Origin: Hippopus hippopus
Taxonomy: Eukaryota > Mollusca > Bivalvia > Cardiida > Cardiidae
Reading direction: 5' to 3'
Length of the DNA: 64,000 nucleotides
NCBI GenBank assembly: GCA_946811185.2
Contig: OX328099.1
Coordinates: forward strand, 19,619,859-19,683,858
The translations under genes and the position numbers were made by a program. The first letter of the stretch is position 1. Every line of letters starts with the position of its first letter. Positions 1-11,645 of this stretch are shown here, piece by piece. A model generated the notes under the pieces. That model saw only the letters and a program-made list of their open reading frames with translations, made no database searches and was not told where the DNA came from.

Positions 1-22
1 GGTCAAGTAATCTGAGCTTCAG

Positions 23-218
23 TTAACTCTTTACCAAACGACACAACCTTCGACTGGTCCAAATTGAAAGCATTTGCAGATGACATAATAAATGTGGCAC
101 AAATTAGACTTTTTTTCTTTGAAAGGGTGTAACCAGCATTTTCTCCTTTTCCCACAATGTTTTCAAAAGTCTTTTTCTTTGGGTCGTTAAAACTTGGAAT
201 TGTGTGGTAAAGGGTTAA
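23..218 (+). mobile_element. TTAA-MITE, core half deleted
   Basis: Both TTAA ends are present. The left half of the central palindrome is missing, leaving AACCAGCATTTTCTCC attached directly to the left arm. Confidence 0.85.
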
Positions 219-1009
219 ATGTATTGTTTTAACCCCTACAGTTCCAGATGAATGAGTGGCACTCTTGGAAAAAAGGGGATAATATTACAGGTTTGCATTG
301 CAATATATCTGGCAATTGGTCACATGATATGGAAAAAATTTGTTTAAAAAATCATCTGAGCCATGAAGTAGAATGGTCCTATGGTATACAGAAAATTTAC
401 CCGTAGCAAAGAGTCACCCACTCATGTCAGCCTGCACGGACTGTGCAGGCTGACACTGGTAGATACTTCTTGTAGATGCATCAAAACCACCTTTTCACAG
501 CATGACTGAAGTGAATTGGACTTTATAATAGACCAGTAAATTTTCTGGCATCGCAATCAGATAAAATAACATAGAAGACAAAAAAATTTGTCTATACACA
601 CTGTGAAATACGGTTCCAAATACGGTATGATGACGTATCTTGTGCACGGACTAAGCATGCATTGATTTGCAATTTGATCAGTCAAAACATTATGCTGTAA
701 TATTAATCAGCCAATCATAAAAACAGAGTTACTACCTTCCACAGTGTTGATTGTCTCATTTTGTATACCGTTTTTCGAAAAAAAATGTCAATAATTGCAA
801 AATGTTGTCGATGAAAGTTGTAGGTATATAACAAAAGGAATATTATGTTATTCTAACTTTCGTGGTGCTTGTATTTACGTCTCGCTACATATGAAAATTT
901 TGACATCACGCTTCAGTCTCGCACAACATCAAATTTTTTCACCCTGCTTGAATTAGATACAAGCACAAGGAAAGATACTACAACATAATATTCCATATTT
1001 TCAGTGTTT
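219..1009. other. Gene-free stretch with a palindromic element
   Basis: About 353-525 is a diverged copy of the 'GAGCCATG...CAGCCTG/CAGGCTG...GCATGACT' element seen better at 38095. The remainder is AT-rich sequence in which I recognise nothing. Confidence 0.5.
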
Positions 1010-1296
1010 TCTGCAGATGCTTTCACTATAGACAAGTCCAAAATTTTGTCATAAGGCAAAGAAATTACTCTTTACGACACTATCCCTAGTTTTAACAGTC
1101 CCGAGGATGAAGCCTTTTTTAAAACAGTGTGGTAAAAGAAGAAATGCTGATGACTAACATTTTGTCCTATTCTCAATATTCTTTAACCTTTCCAAAATAA
1201 TTTTTATATTTTGAGCCATATTTAATTTATCTCATGTAAAATGTTTCAATTTTGACTACCGTTAGTCTAAAATTTTGTTGTTTAGTAAAGGGTCGT
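1010..1296 (-). mobile_element. TTAA-MITE copy preceded by an end fragment
   Basis: An L-end fragment (TAGACAAGTCCAAAATTTTG) abuts a diverged complete copy starting near 1065. Its core reads GAAATGCTGATGACTAACAT. Confidence 0.75.
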
Positions 1297-3134
1297 TAGT
1301 ATTAGTTTATTGTTCTGGAATGGATTATATATTCAATTCATGGTTGTGTAAATATATCATGAAGCATACTTGATGAATTTATTCCATTAGAGTGCTTGTT
1401 GACAACATATTATGCTCTACCCTTGTCATGGATCATTTACCCTATCCAGTAATATAGAATTCCTTCACTCCATTGTGTCAGTGTTGTCCAAAAAAGTCTG
1501 GTTCCAGAAAAAATTTACATTCTTTGCAGGTAACCAGGGGTTCAGAATCATTATACACTCCCAATAGAGAGACTTATATCACCCTTACGCTGCTAAGTGG
1601 GATGGAGTGCACTTTTGCAGATAGCGTAAATTAAGATGAGACTGCACAGTGCAGACTGACTATGATCTACACTGTCTGATACAGTGAGATTTTCCATCAT
1701 TATTGCATAAAATGTGCCTTTTCGGGCCATTATAAGCATGTATTAACGGGTAAAAACCGGGCGTTAACGGGAGAAAACGTGTACTAATCAGTAAATTCAC
1801 TCGCCGTTAACGCCTGGCTTTGTACTATCAACATCCTCGATTCGGACCTACCTTGTAAACAACGTTTGTTCTTGTCAGATTTTCCCTAGACTCCGACCAT
1901 CAAACTGTAGGAACTTGTACCATATTAGATCCTTTTCATGGCTTGTCTTTGATGATATTAGTACGCCACAAACAAAATTTTGCACAGGATCTCAGTTTAA
2001 TCAGGGATCGTATATACACAGGGATAGGCAACGCAACTGGAGTTAAGACCAATTATCGATTTTTCACTGACTTACCTGTACGGCGTCCAATAATCCGTTG
2101 TCGTTCCTTGCGAGTTATTATCTTCCTTTCAGATAATATAATTCCTTGCCGATTCCGACAATTTTTATATCCGCCAAAGAAGCGTTTAGTATGAAATGCG
2201 TTTCAATGTTTATGTCAATGTTTTTCTATTATTTTTTTTTCAGTTAAAGTGTTATTTTTTTTTATCTGGAAAATTTAAAGTGTCGACTAATTGGGCGTTT
2301 CAGATATACAGGTCATGTTGTCAGTCTTGATTTCACACTAAGTGTAAATTGTGAATGGAGATCAAAACGGCCCGGTGCCAAAACGACCCATTACCGAAAC
2401 AACCCTCTTTTTCGTAGTAACTTAAAATATTTTAATATTTCTGCAGTGGATATCTATTGCAAACAATTCGGGAAAAGCACACATCGCCTGTTGAAGGATT
2501 AAATCCGTCTAACGTTTCGGAATTGGGCTGCTTTTGTCCACTCCCTGTATTTGACATGATCACAAGTGGGATATATCAAGTTGTGTATCTGTCATGACAC
2601 ATCTACTGTCAGTAGTGTCCTCTCCTGTTTATAGACAATATGCATCATTGAAATTAAATATTTATTTTCTGATTTTCTTCTCCAAATGTTTCAATTTGGT
2701 AAGGTCAAAAGCTTCTCATGTTATCAGGAGTGACAAACATTTCACTTGTATGTAGTACAATGTATTAGGACGGTAAACACAGAGATCTGTTAATAGTTAT
2801 ATTCCCATTTTTCAATAGCAGACTACACAAAGGGCATATAGAACCAGAAAATTGCCTTCACTGCCCATTAAATGGACCTTCCAGTACATTTTCAGTTCAG
2901 CTTGCAGCTACTCTTAAATCACTGTCTTTGACAGAAAAAAAGGAGAATTTTCTGCAAAATGGAAAGAATTAGTGAACTTTCTGAAAAAGTAGGCTGGAGA
3001 AGTGTGAGGACCTGTCTGCAACTCTGTTCCTACTTTTATACATTGGAATCAATTACATACACCAGTGGCCTTCACAATTGCATCATTTCGAATTAACCTG
3101 TGTACCTTACAACCTTGTGTGTTTGTTGACTTCG
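1297..3134. other. Gene-free stretch with small palindromes
   Basis: At 1585-1690 is a copy of the 'AGATCAGACTGCA' palindrome family. At 1985-2040 is a short dispersed segment repeated inverted at 6995-7055. The rest shows no coding signal. Confidence 0.5.
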
Positions 3135-3355
3135 GAATATTTAAAGCTTTTTGAAAATGTTGTGGAAAAAGAACAAAATGCTAGCCTAGCACATGTACCT
3201 GTTTTCAGCATTTTTATCCGCAATGTTCAATACCATGCAAAAAAAATCCAATCGTTTGAATCTACTTTCAGTTGTCGTTTGCTAATACTTTCAATTGGGG
3301 ATTCCAAAGGCCCCCAAAAAATTGTTTGTTGGTAAAAAATAGTCAGTAGCATAAT
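3135..3355 (-). mobile_element. TTAA-MITE, strongly decayed
   Basis: Recognised from AAAATGTTGTGGAAAAAGA, a broken core and the L-end pattern ATTGTTTGTTGGTAAAAAAT. Confidence 0.6.
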
Positions 3356-3384
3356 TATTAGAAAAAAAAAAGACAAATCTGCAA

Positions 3385-3613
3385 TTATCCCTTTGCCACA
3401 CAACCCCGAGTTCTGATGACCAAGAGAAAGAAGCCTTTTGGAAACATTGCAGGAAAAGGAGAAAATGCTGGTTACCAACATTCTCTCCTTTTCCCCAAAT
3501 GCTTTCAATTATATCATTGACAAATTCCATAATTTGAGTCGCATTTCAATTGTTGTCTGTAAATGCTCTCACTTTGTACAAGTCTACTTCTGTGTTGTTT
3601 CAAAAAGAGTTAA
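3385..3613 (-). mobile_element. TTAA-MITE, full length
   Basis: The R end is ATCCCTTTGCCACACAACCC, the core TGCTGGTTACCAACATTCTC, and it terminates GAGTTAA. Confidence 0.82.
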
Positions 3614-4339
3614 AAGTGTGGCAAAGTAAAAGTTGCTTTTGACAAGCAATTTTTCCTTCTTTTTAATAATGGTTTTTTATTCTGTGTCAGAGAACTTAAG
3701 GTTATCTAATAACTTTGAAAGCTTTGATTTTGGACCAATTTGAAAACAGTATAAGTTGTGTAGGACTTTGTACAAATTTGACTTTCCGCTCCTCATACAG
3801 TGGACAGCATTGGAAAACATTTGTAAAAGACCAGTTGAAGCCAGTGATCAATTCTTTTCAAAATGATTTCTGTGCTATTAAAAATATTATGTTTTTGCCT
3901 TTCCTTCAAATGTTTTTCATTTTTTAAATTTTCAAAAAAATTCACACTGTACACAGAAAGTTTATGTTGAAATTGATATTTTAAAATTTCTCACTAAAAA
4001 CATCAAGGCAGCCATGAATATTGAGCTACATGTGTGTTACAAAATTAAATGGTGCTGAAAAATGTGTTCCTTTAGCAAGTTTTAACTTCATGCCTAATAA
4101 ATTTGATTTTACATAAATTACCTGTAGAAATCTTTGGAAAACAGTATGACACAAGGACCAATCTTTTTGTGATAAAATGTAACATGCAAATGGTTGGTTG
4201 CTTCCGCAAATGCTTTTTTCATTGAATGTAGACTTTTATCTCCTAAAACTTTTTCACTGTGGCAAGTTGCAGTTAATGATGATGGTAAAAGTATTGTGTA
4301 TATGAGATATTATTGGTATATTAAACTATCATTATAATC
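3614..4339. other. Gene-free AT-rich stretch
   Basis: No exon or clean repeat recognised. A few phrases near 4130-4260 resemble an old MITE but are too decayed to call. Confidence 0.4.
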
Positions 4340-4496
4340 CTGGTGTATGTCATACAAACGCCCAAAATATACTTCTCTCCCTCAACAGAGATTTTCAAGT
4401 AGAAACATTCCCAACTCTAGTAATACATGGAATATGGATAGCTGCATTGTTTGCTGTGATACAATTGCAAAATGTTGAAAGCAACCAACCTTCAGG

Positions 4497-4645
4497 AACT
4501 CTTTGCCAGACAACAAAATTTGAGACTTGTCTGATTTGGAATTATTTGCAGACAAGAAATGAAATGTGTCACTTGTGTCTTTGCTGAGAAAATGAGAACA
4601 TGCTTGCCAACATTTTCTTCTTTTCCCACAATGTTTTCAGATGTG
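4497..4645 (+). mobile_element. TTAA-MITE, right end lost (duplication unit 1)
   Basis: The left arm reads CAACAAAATTTGAGACTTGT and the core half GCCAACATTTTCTTCTTTTC. The right arm is replaced by unrelated sequence at the same point as in unit 2. Confidence 0.65.
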
Positions 4646-5040
4646 TAAATATTTCCCATGATAGTGAAAACTTAGGATTCAGTAATACTGGCATCGGTCA
4701 CAGATTATTAGATAACTTCTTACCACAAGTAGCTTATAAGACTGTAGATACTGAATGTATGTGTTGTTTGAAGAAACCAAAAGTATGTCAAATTTAATAC
4801 ATGTACTTTTAGTGTTTTATGACAATAGTGTGAGTAGTGGGAAACCAACATCATGATTCTCAGAGAATTTTGCACAACACAATACATACTTCTCTCCCTC
4901 AAAAAATATGTTGATGAGGAAAAGCAACACGCAGCTTGTGTAGACAGTTGTGCAAATTCAAAAAACAAATAGATAAGTATAATGGCTTCTATGATACAAC
5001 TAAAATGTTGTGAAACATTGCAAATTGAGCAAGGTTCCAT

Positions 5041-5215
5041 CCTTAACTTTTTGCCAGATTGCAAAATTTTGGACATGTCTAATTTGAAAGCATTTGCAGA
5101 CGACAAATGAAATGCAACTGAAATGAGGAGACTTGTTTTTCCTGGGGAAATGAGAAAATGTGACATGTACTTACCGGTAGTTTCTTCTTTGTTCACAATG
5201 TTTTCGGAAGTACGG
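5041..5215 (+). mobile_element. TTAA-MITE, right end lost (duplication unit 2)
   Basis: The left arm TTGAAAGCATTTGCAGACGA is well kept. The core is disrupted around CTTACCGGTAG. Confidence 0.65.
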
Positions 5216-5429
5216 ATATTCCCTAGGTTAGTGAAAACTTAGGATTCAGGAATACTAGCATTTGTCACAGATAATTAAATAACTCCATACTTCTAGTGGC
5301 TTATTGAGCTATACATACTCAATATACTTTGGTGGTAGAAGAAGCTCACAGCTTTCATATTCAAATACATTAATTTCACTTTAGGATTTTTCTTGCAGGT
5401 TTGTACAGTTCACAGCTGATTTGGTCTTT

Positions 5430-5770
5430 AATTCCCCGTGGGGTCCCGGGTTTTTTTTTTTAATTTATAGAATAGGACCTCGGCCTTTCTCTATGGCATG
5501 TCGTAGAAGGCGACTAAAATTAGAGACAAACGGCTGCTTTCCTCGTAATTCGTAGGATTGCAGCAGGCTGGGTAGTTCTTATTCCAAATCCTGTATTTTT
5601 TTCTCGATGTAAATAGGGTTTGGAATGGGAATCAATTGGCCTGTGGGACCCCGTGTGGTTTAATCGGGGGTATAAGAATAAACCACTGCAGTCCCGCGAT
5701 CGTCACATTTGCCATTTCATCTGGCAGAACAAAAGTGACAGCATGCATGTCGTAAAAGGTGACAAAAGGG
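5430..5770 (+). repeat. Dispersed repeat with 'GTGGGGTCCCGGG' head
   Basis: Two related modules (5433-5560 and 5636-5770) share a 'GGGGTCCC/GGGACCCCGTG' head and a 'GCATGTCGTAGAAGGCGACTA' or 'GCATGTCGTAAAAGGTGACA' box. It resembles a mollusc interspersed repeat; class unknown. It creates the short open frames seen here. Confidence 0.45.
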
Positions 5771-7460
5771 GCATCATTTTGTGTTTCGTCCATTCCTCAT
5801 TTATCATGTTTGTCTTATGTTGTTGCACATGTATGTTATTTTCACCTCGCATTATTGTTTACTAAGTAAGTGCGCCCAATATGACCTAAGTTGTCCACGG
5901 GCCTTAAAACACTATTCATCTAACATCTGGTCTTTAATATTCCAAGTTTTCAAGCCCAGCTTCAGTTTAATACTAGCACCCTTTATGCAGAATTACAAAA
6001 CCATCTTCAATGTCATTCTTCTGTTCACAGGATGCATCACAACAGTATGTTGACAGCTCTTGAAACCATGTTTTGAAGTGTTTGTGCTCTCACAATACAT
6101 ATCTGGAAAAAAATATAGAACCAACTGAATTTCAAATTTCTCCTTTTTACAAAATATAACATTTTAATTCTTCAGTTACATTGCAAAATATGGTTTTATT
6201 TTCACATGGTTAGACTATAATGGAATTTGTTCAGGATATGGCCAACTATCTGAGATCCAATCATTTTTGACTAATGTGCGGTACTGCGCTTCCACCTTTA
6301 CTGAAATAACCCCTTTTTAGGCTGCCATCTTGCAATTAAGACCGAAAATAGCCAAGTTTTTGAGCCCACAGTTATCCAACCTTGGCATCGAAAATCACTA
6401 GATTTGATTTAAAAACAAAAAGAAATACTTACTGCTTATAAATATGTCAAAATCTGAACAAATTTATTTCTAAAAATAAATTGAGAATGCTACAACTATC
6501 ACTAGGGTCCCGCCAAATTCACCACATTGGTCCGCCATTTTGTGATGAAATACCGAAAATAGCCCAGTTTTGAGCCCATAATTATCTTACTTAGGAATCG
6601 AAATTCAGCACAAAATTAGCTTTAATACAAGGAGATGTACTCTATCTCGTGATTTTTACCAACATGTTGCTATTTGGACGCTACTTTATGTACTTAAAAA
6701 GTACTTTTGCACGTCCCTAAATCCTCCTGCCGAATATCCCCTACGGGGCAAACATGATTAGGTCATGATTTTTTAACGCCAAAATAAGCATATAAAACAA
6801 AATCTCCGAAAAAATTGATGTTATTGATGTTACATATATTCTAAGCATGTAAATGTTCGGAAACTTACCTGTTGAGAAGGACGTATGGGATACCAAGCAA
6901 AACGTTGATTAAAACAGTGACCGTCGTATGCTGAAATTTAAGATGGCCGCCGGTTTTTCCTTTGGGGTTAATTCGAAAGAAGACAGTGAATAACCGGAAG
7001 TTATACCGCGTTTCCTATCCCTGTATATAAGATCCCTGGTTTAATCGAGATCTGAACAAAAAATAACTCGTGAAATGTACTCTAAACCAGCTACATCCCA
7101 CCCACTTTTTAACGTGATCGGTAATTCCCTCGCTTGATGTAGATCGATCCCTCTGACGTCTTTCAGTTACAGAAATTCATATCCACTCATTCATCCCAGT
7201 TTTAATCGTCCAAACGTGTGCAAGTTTATGCCGCATAAGTCCACTTTGTATTAAAAATCATTAGAAGTAAATTTACACCGAGAGAATCAAGACTGGCAAC
7301 AGGACTAACGGCCCTTCACTGCTCGTAACAAAAACTTCTTCGCCGACTTCCGGTTTTGACCCATTTAGGTATAGTACATTTGAAGTTCGCTTCTTTGTAT
7401 TTCTATGGAAATATTTTTACAATCTTTGCAAATTATTGCTAAAATACCTTTACCTTGTGC
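5771..7460. other. Gene-free stretch with a local tandem repeat
   Basis: At 6338-6400 and 6545-6605 the same ~60 bp unit recurs (ACCGAAAATAGCC...GAGCCCA...AATCGAAA). At 6995-7055 is an inverted copy of the segment at 1985-2040. The rest is unassigned. Confidence 0.45.
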
Positions 7461-7470
7461 AATAATAGCA

Positions 7471-7606
7471 TTAATTCACGTTTTTTTCGGTCGTTAACAT
7501 TCGCAGAGGCCCTCAAAATACTTTAACACCCTCGCGCTTCGCACTCGGGCGTTAAAGCATTTTTCAGGCCTCTGCGAATGTTAACAACCTCAAAAACATG
7601 AATTAA
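7471..7606. repeat. Long hairpin, GC-rich loop
   Basis: The ~58 bp arms run TTAATTCACG...CGTTAACATTCGCAGAGGCC against GGCCTCTGCGAATGTTAAC...CATGAATTAA. The loop contains CTCGCGCTTCGCACTCGG. It is one of a set of foldback elements in this window. Confidence 0.8.
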
Positions 7607-7725
7607 CCCTATAAAAATAGTTAATCACAATATTTGACTTTTTACTATTGGTTGGAAATTTTCATTTTTTTAGCAGTTTTAGGCTTAGTTATGAAGATGG
7701 ACTTTTTCTACAGAGTGATAATATG

Positions 7726-7893
7726 AGGTTATTTAACATACTTGGGTACAATACTGAATTCTATTGGATGAGTACACTGCAGAACCAGTCTATATTTTGG
7801 ACAAGGCGACAGCCGAGTCCAAGATATAGACTGGTTCTGCAGTGTACGAATCCAATTGAATTCAGTATTGTACCCAAGCATGTGAAATGACCT
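7726..7893. repeat. Long hairpin, 'GGCGACAGCC' loop
   Basis: Arms of ~75 bp pair AGGTTATTTAACATACTTGG with its mirror near 7873-7893, through the shared ACTGCAGAACCAGTCTATAT. The overlapping short open frames on both strands are by-products of the symmetry. Confidence 0.8.
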
Positions 7894-8640
7894 CTTTATT
7901 TCACGCTTCCATATTGACTTTAAAGTAAACGACAAGTATAGGACCATTTCAATTTAAATAATAAGAATAAAAAAAATCAAAACAATCAAAAGAGGGTTTT
8001 GAAATTGCTTTTTTGACAACAGACTTAAGTAGACTACTCTTCCAGTCAAATATCGATATTTGGGACTCTAGCCTTTTTTTGTTTTGAAAAATCCACATTG
8101 GACTCTTGCCTCGATCTGAAAAATCCATATTGGACTCCACAGCATCCAATATGAAATAAGGTATTCTGTACTCACGTGGTAGTATTAGAGCGATTTCAAT
8201 GGACGTTAAATTGTAGGTGTGAAATAAAAGAATATAGTGCTTGTTCACATTTTTTCTACATTGCTGCTTTTGTGTATTGAGCATCATGGAGTCTCTGCCT
8301 TTGCTTTGCAAATACCTTGTCATGAAATTTTAAGCAAGAAGTACCAAAACTAAAAAAATTTAATGATACGGTGTTTGCACAGAGTTTCAAATTTTTGATG
8401 ACCGGATTATGGTATTATCAAAGCTGCACATAAGTTCGCTGGATTATTTCTGGAATTTGACGCATATTTCAATGGATAAAATTAAGCACAAAAGACAGAA
8501 AAAGTCATTTAACCTAGCATTTTGTCAAAATTCTGTCACTAATCTTTGCAGTGTATTAACCCTATACAATCCTGTGTTTTAAAGACCCTTATTAAAAGTG
8601 AAAATATTGTGAGAAAAGGATTTGCCTACAAAGTTCTAAT
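7894..8640. other. Gene-free stretch
   Basis: A 124-codon minus-strand frame (7949-8323) lies here but shows no family motif. It includes a duplicated 'GTCCAATRTGGATTTTTCA' unit. Called non-coding. Confidence 0.4.
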
Positions 8641-8644
8641 AAGA

Positions 8645-8873
8645 GGCATAACTCTGTACCAAATGACAAAAATTGTAGACTGGTCCAAATTGAGAGCATT
8701 TTCAGACGTAATAGTAAATGTGGTACAGATAAGGAATTTATCCATGAAGGATAGAAAAACATTGTGAGAAAAGGAGAAAATGCTGGTTACCAGCATTTTC
8801 TCCTTTTCCAGCAATGTTTTTAGAAGCTTTATCCCCAAAGGTTTGTAAAGTGGATTGTTTGGTTTAGGGTAAA
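8645..8873 (+). mobile_element. TTAA-MITE, full length
   Basis: Perfect core around TGCTGGTTACCAGCA. The right arm, TTTGTAAAGTGGATTGTTTG, is diverged. Confidence 0.82.
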
Positions 8874-9058
8874 CTCTTTATCAGATGGCAAGATAAAAAA
8901 CTTGTCCAATTTGAAAGCATTTGCAGATGACAAAGCAAATTTAGCTCAAAGGTTGACACTTTCCTTTTAAAGGATAGGAAAACATTGTGGTAAATGGAGA
9001 AAATACTGGTTACCAGCATTTTCTCCTTTTCCTGCATTGTTTTCAAAAGCCATCATTT
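8870..9058 (+). mobile_element. TTAA-MITE, right end lost
   Basis: Starts at the end of the previous copy (AAACTCTTTATCAGATGGC). Breaks after TTTTCAAAAGCC. Confidence 0.8.
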
Positions 9059-9069
9059 AAACACAGTAT

Positions 9070-9110
9070 ATGCCAAGCCCTGGTAGCTCAGTCAGTAGCG
9101 TGCAGGATTT
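9070..9110 (+). mobile_element. SINE head fragment
   Basis: CCTGGTAGCTCAGTCAGTAG is a tRNA A-box-like head as in the 63302 SINE. The body is absent. Confidence 0.5.
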
Positions 9111-9119
9111 GAGAAAACT

Positions 9120-9272
9120 TGCAATGATTTTGTTCAAATTAAAAGTATTGGCAGATGAGAGATTACATGTGTCTCAAATGATGGAAACTGTCCATGAGAG
9201 GGTAAAAGTCATTGCAGGAAGAGAAGAAAATGCTTGTTACCATACTGTTTTCCTCAATGTTTTAAAAAGCCT
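9120..9272 (+). mobile_element. TTAA-MITE, decayed
   Basis: The left arm (AAATTAAAAGTATTGGCAGA) and a weak core (GAAAATGCTTGTTACCATAC) remain. Confidence 0.6.
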
Positions 9273-9915
9273 ATTTAGCTCACTTGGCTCACTCAGGTGA
9301 GCTTTTGTGATCGTGCTGTGTCAGGCATCTGTCTTCAACTTTTACCTTGTGTACGCTCTAGAGGCGACATTTTCAGTGCAACACTTATGAAACTTGGTCA
9401 GAATATTTGCCTTGATGATATCTGAGATAAGTTAAAAAATTGGTCATGTTGGGTAAAAAATAAGGTCACTAGGTCAAATCTTAGAAAAACCTTGTATATG
9501 TCTAGAGGCCACATTTTCAGTCCAATATTCTTGAAAGTTGGTCAGAATGTTTATCTTAATGATATCTCAGACGAGTTTGAAAATGGGTCATGTCGGGTCA
9601 AAAATAAGGTCACTAGTTCAGATCTTAGAAAGACTGTGTGTACCCTCTAGAGGCCTTATTTTCAGTCTAATTCTCTTGAAACTTGGTCAGAATGTTTGTC
9701 TTGATGATATCTCAGAGGATTTGAAAAGTTTGAAAATAGGCAATGTTGAGCTAGAGAAAGCTTGTGTACACTCTAGATGCTATATTTTAAGTCCAATACT
9801 AATGAAAGTTTGTCAGAATGTTTGTCATTATATCTCGGAACAGATGGGAAATGGTTCATGTTTGGTCAAAAGGCCCAGGTGAACAACTTAGGGCCATCAT
9901 GGCTGTCTTGTTTCT
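9273..9915 (+). repeat. 'CACTCAGGTGAGC' element with ~145 bp internal tandem units
   Basis: The head CTCACTCAGGTGAGCTTTTG is followed by three to four diverged units containing 'CTCTAGAGGCCACATTTTCA', 'AAACTTGGTCAGAATGTTTG' and 'GATATCTCAGA'. It closes GGGCCATCATGG...CTTGTTT. This is a very common bivalve repeat type; it creates a spurious 114-codon frame. Confidence 0.75.
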
Positions 9916-10031
9916 AGGATTTGTTAAATCACTGGATCAATTTGTAATGGGATAAAGTTCTTGTCCATTGGGATGAAAGATGAAATGGTTTTGATTCTAT
10001 AACCAATATCTGTAAATGGTCTTTGTAGCAT

Positions 10032-10155
10032 AACTTTTTACCACACATTCACAATTTTGAAAGAACCTGAGAAAAAAGCCTTTTGAAAACACTATGGGAA
10101 AAGGAGAAAATGGTTTCTAGCATTTTTTCCTTTTCCCACAATGTTTTCTTTATTG
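10032..10155 (-). mobile_element. TTAA-MITE, left half only
   Basis: The R end TTTTTACCACACATTCACAA and core are present. The copy stops at CACAATGTTTTC. Confidence 0.75.
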
Positions 10156-10225
10156 TCAGAAGCAAGTTCTTTTATTTCGTTGACATTTATGAATATGGAA
10201 GAGTCTAAGGTCTGTCGGTCAGGAA

Positions 10226-10417
10226 AAGATAAAGTCTTTACCAAACGACAAAATTTTAGACCAGTCCAAATTGAAAGTATTTGCAGATGACAAAATAAAT
10301 GTAAATTTGTGTTGGGATGGACAGAAAACATTGTGGGAAAAGGAGAAAATGCAGCATTTTCTCCTTTTCCCATCATGTTTTCAAGCTTTCTTTCTCAGGG
10401 TCTTAAAATAGGGATTT
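10226..10417 (+). mobile_element. TTAA-MITE in an inverted pair, left member
   Basis: The core lacks the centre (AAAATGCAGCATTTTC). Its R arm runs directly into the R arm of the next copy. Confidence 0.85.
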
Positions 10418-10617
10418 TAATGACCCTGGGAAAGAAACCTTTCGAAAGCATTGTGGGAAAAGGAGAAAATGCTGGTCACCAGCATTTTCTCCTTTTTCCA
10501 CAATGTTTTCTACTCTTGCCACAGCAAATTTCAAGTTTTGAGTCACATTTATTTTGTCGGCTGCAAATGCTTTCAATTTGGACTGGTCTTAAGTTTTGTC
10601 ATTTGGTAAAGACTTAA
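10418..10617 (-). mobile_element. TTAA-MITE in an inverted pair, right member
   Basis: It starts inside the R arm (AATGACCCTGGGAAAGAAAC) without a TTAA end, so the pair acts as one ~390 bp palindrome. Confidence 0.85.
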
Positions 10618-11020
10618 GCAAAAATAATAGCTTGTCTTAGAAAGATCAAATATATGAAAGAAATGACTTTGTCCATGTTTATGTACTTTCTGATTATCCT
10701 TGAGGTGCTTGCTTAATAAAGGTTTGACTTTATACAATGACAATTTCTTGAAGATTCAAATCACATTTTTCACAAAGACATTTTTTGCTGCCCTCAGTTC
10801 TTAGAGATTAAATTAGGTGGTTAAAAGCTGTCAATTTTCTGGGAAATTTCTGGTGCAAGGTAAATTTAAATGCTGGAATTAGCAACGTTGATTGAATGAA
10901 ATACAGAAAATGTTGAGGTTAATTGAATTTTAAAGATTGGGTTTGTTTGTCATTCGGCCCCAGCACTATATTGGCTTTTCCCTCCTTTCTTCAAGTTTTA
11001 CCCTCAAAGTGCCTATTAAA
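10618..11020. other. Gene-free stretch
   Basis: AT-rich; no repeat or exon recognised. Confidence 0.5.
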
Positions 11021-11248
11021 TTAATTGTTTACCACACAATCATGACTTTCGACGACCCTGAGGAAGAGGCCTTTTGAAAACATTCTGGGAAAAGAAGAAA
11101 ATGCTGGTGACCAGCATTTTCTCCATTTCCCACAATGTTTTGTACCTGATGAAAGACAAATTTCAAGTTCTGATTTACATTAATTTGTTGTCTGCAAATG
11201 CTTTCATTTTGGTCTAGTCTAAAACATTATCATTTGGTAAAGAGTTAA
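11021..11248 (-). mobile_element. TTAA-MITE, full length
   Basis: Starts TTAATTGTTTACCACACAAT. Core TGCTGGTGACCAGCA, with one compensated change at its centre. Confidence 0.88.
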
Positions 11249-11249
11249 G

Positions 11250-11378
11250 ATTTAGACTTGTCCAAACTGAAAGCAATTTCAGTTTTAGTATAGGAAAGGG
11301 AGAAAACGCTGGAAACCAGCATTTCCTCCTTTTCCGACAATGTTTTTAAAAGCTTTATTCTTTAGGGTCTTTAGGATG
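11250..11378 (+). mobile_element. TTAA-MITE, both ends trimmed
   Basis: Shows AGACTTGTCCAAACTGAAAG and core AACGCTGGAAACCAGCATTT. Confidence 0.75.
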
Positions 11379-11415
11379 CTGACTTACTTCGAGGAGGCTA
11401 AGCCTTGTCCTTTGA

Positions 11416-11645
11416 TTAGCGATTTACCAAACGACAAAATTTTAGACTTGTCTAAATTGAAAGTTTTTGCAGAGGACAACATAACTGTGACTCAAAAATT
11501 GAAACATGGTTTTAAAAGGATAGAAAACATAGTGGGAAAAAGAGAAAATGCTGGTTACCAGCATTTTCTCCTTTTCCCACAATGCTTTCAAAAGTCTTCT
11601 TTCTTCGAGGTCGTTAAAACACGTGATTGTATGGTAAAGGATTAA
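11416..11645 (+). mobile_element. TTAA-MITE, full length
   Basis: 'CTCAAAAATTGAAA' subfamily. Ends GTATGGTAAAGGATTAA. Confidence 0.88.

Larger units (their letters stand above)
4340..5340 (+). repeat. ~520 bp tandem duplication (4340-4790 / 4865-5340)
   Basis: Both units contain, in the same order, 'ATACTTCTCTCCCTCA', a right-truncated TTAA-MITE, 'TAGTGAAAACTTAGGATTCA', a 'GTCACAGAT' segment and 'TAGTGGCTTATTGAGC'-like sequence. Divergence is substantial, so the duplication is old. Confidence 0.7.

Noticed and set aside
4720..5196. 158-codon minus-strand open frame
   Set aside because: It spans a tandem duplication and a MITE copy; no domain; absent from the sister duplication unit.
7949..8323. 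124-codon minus-strand open frame
   Set aside because: Beside a long hairpin, contains a duplicated 26-bp unit, no recognisable family; chance frame in AT-rich DNA is more likely.
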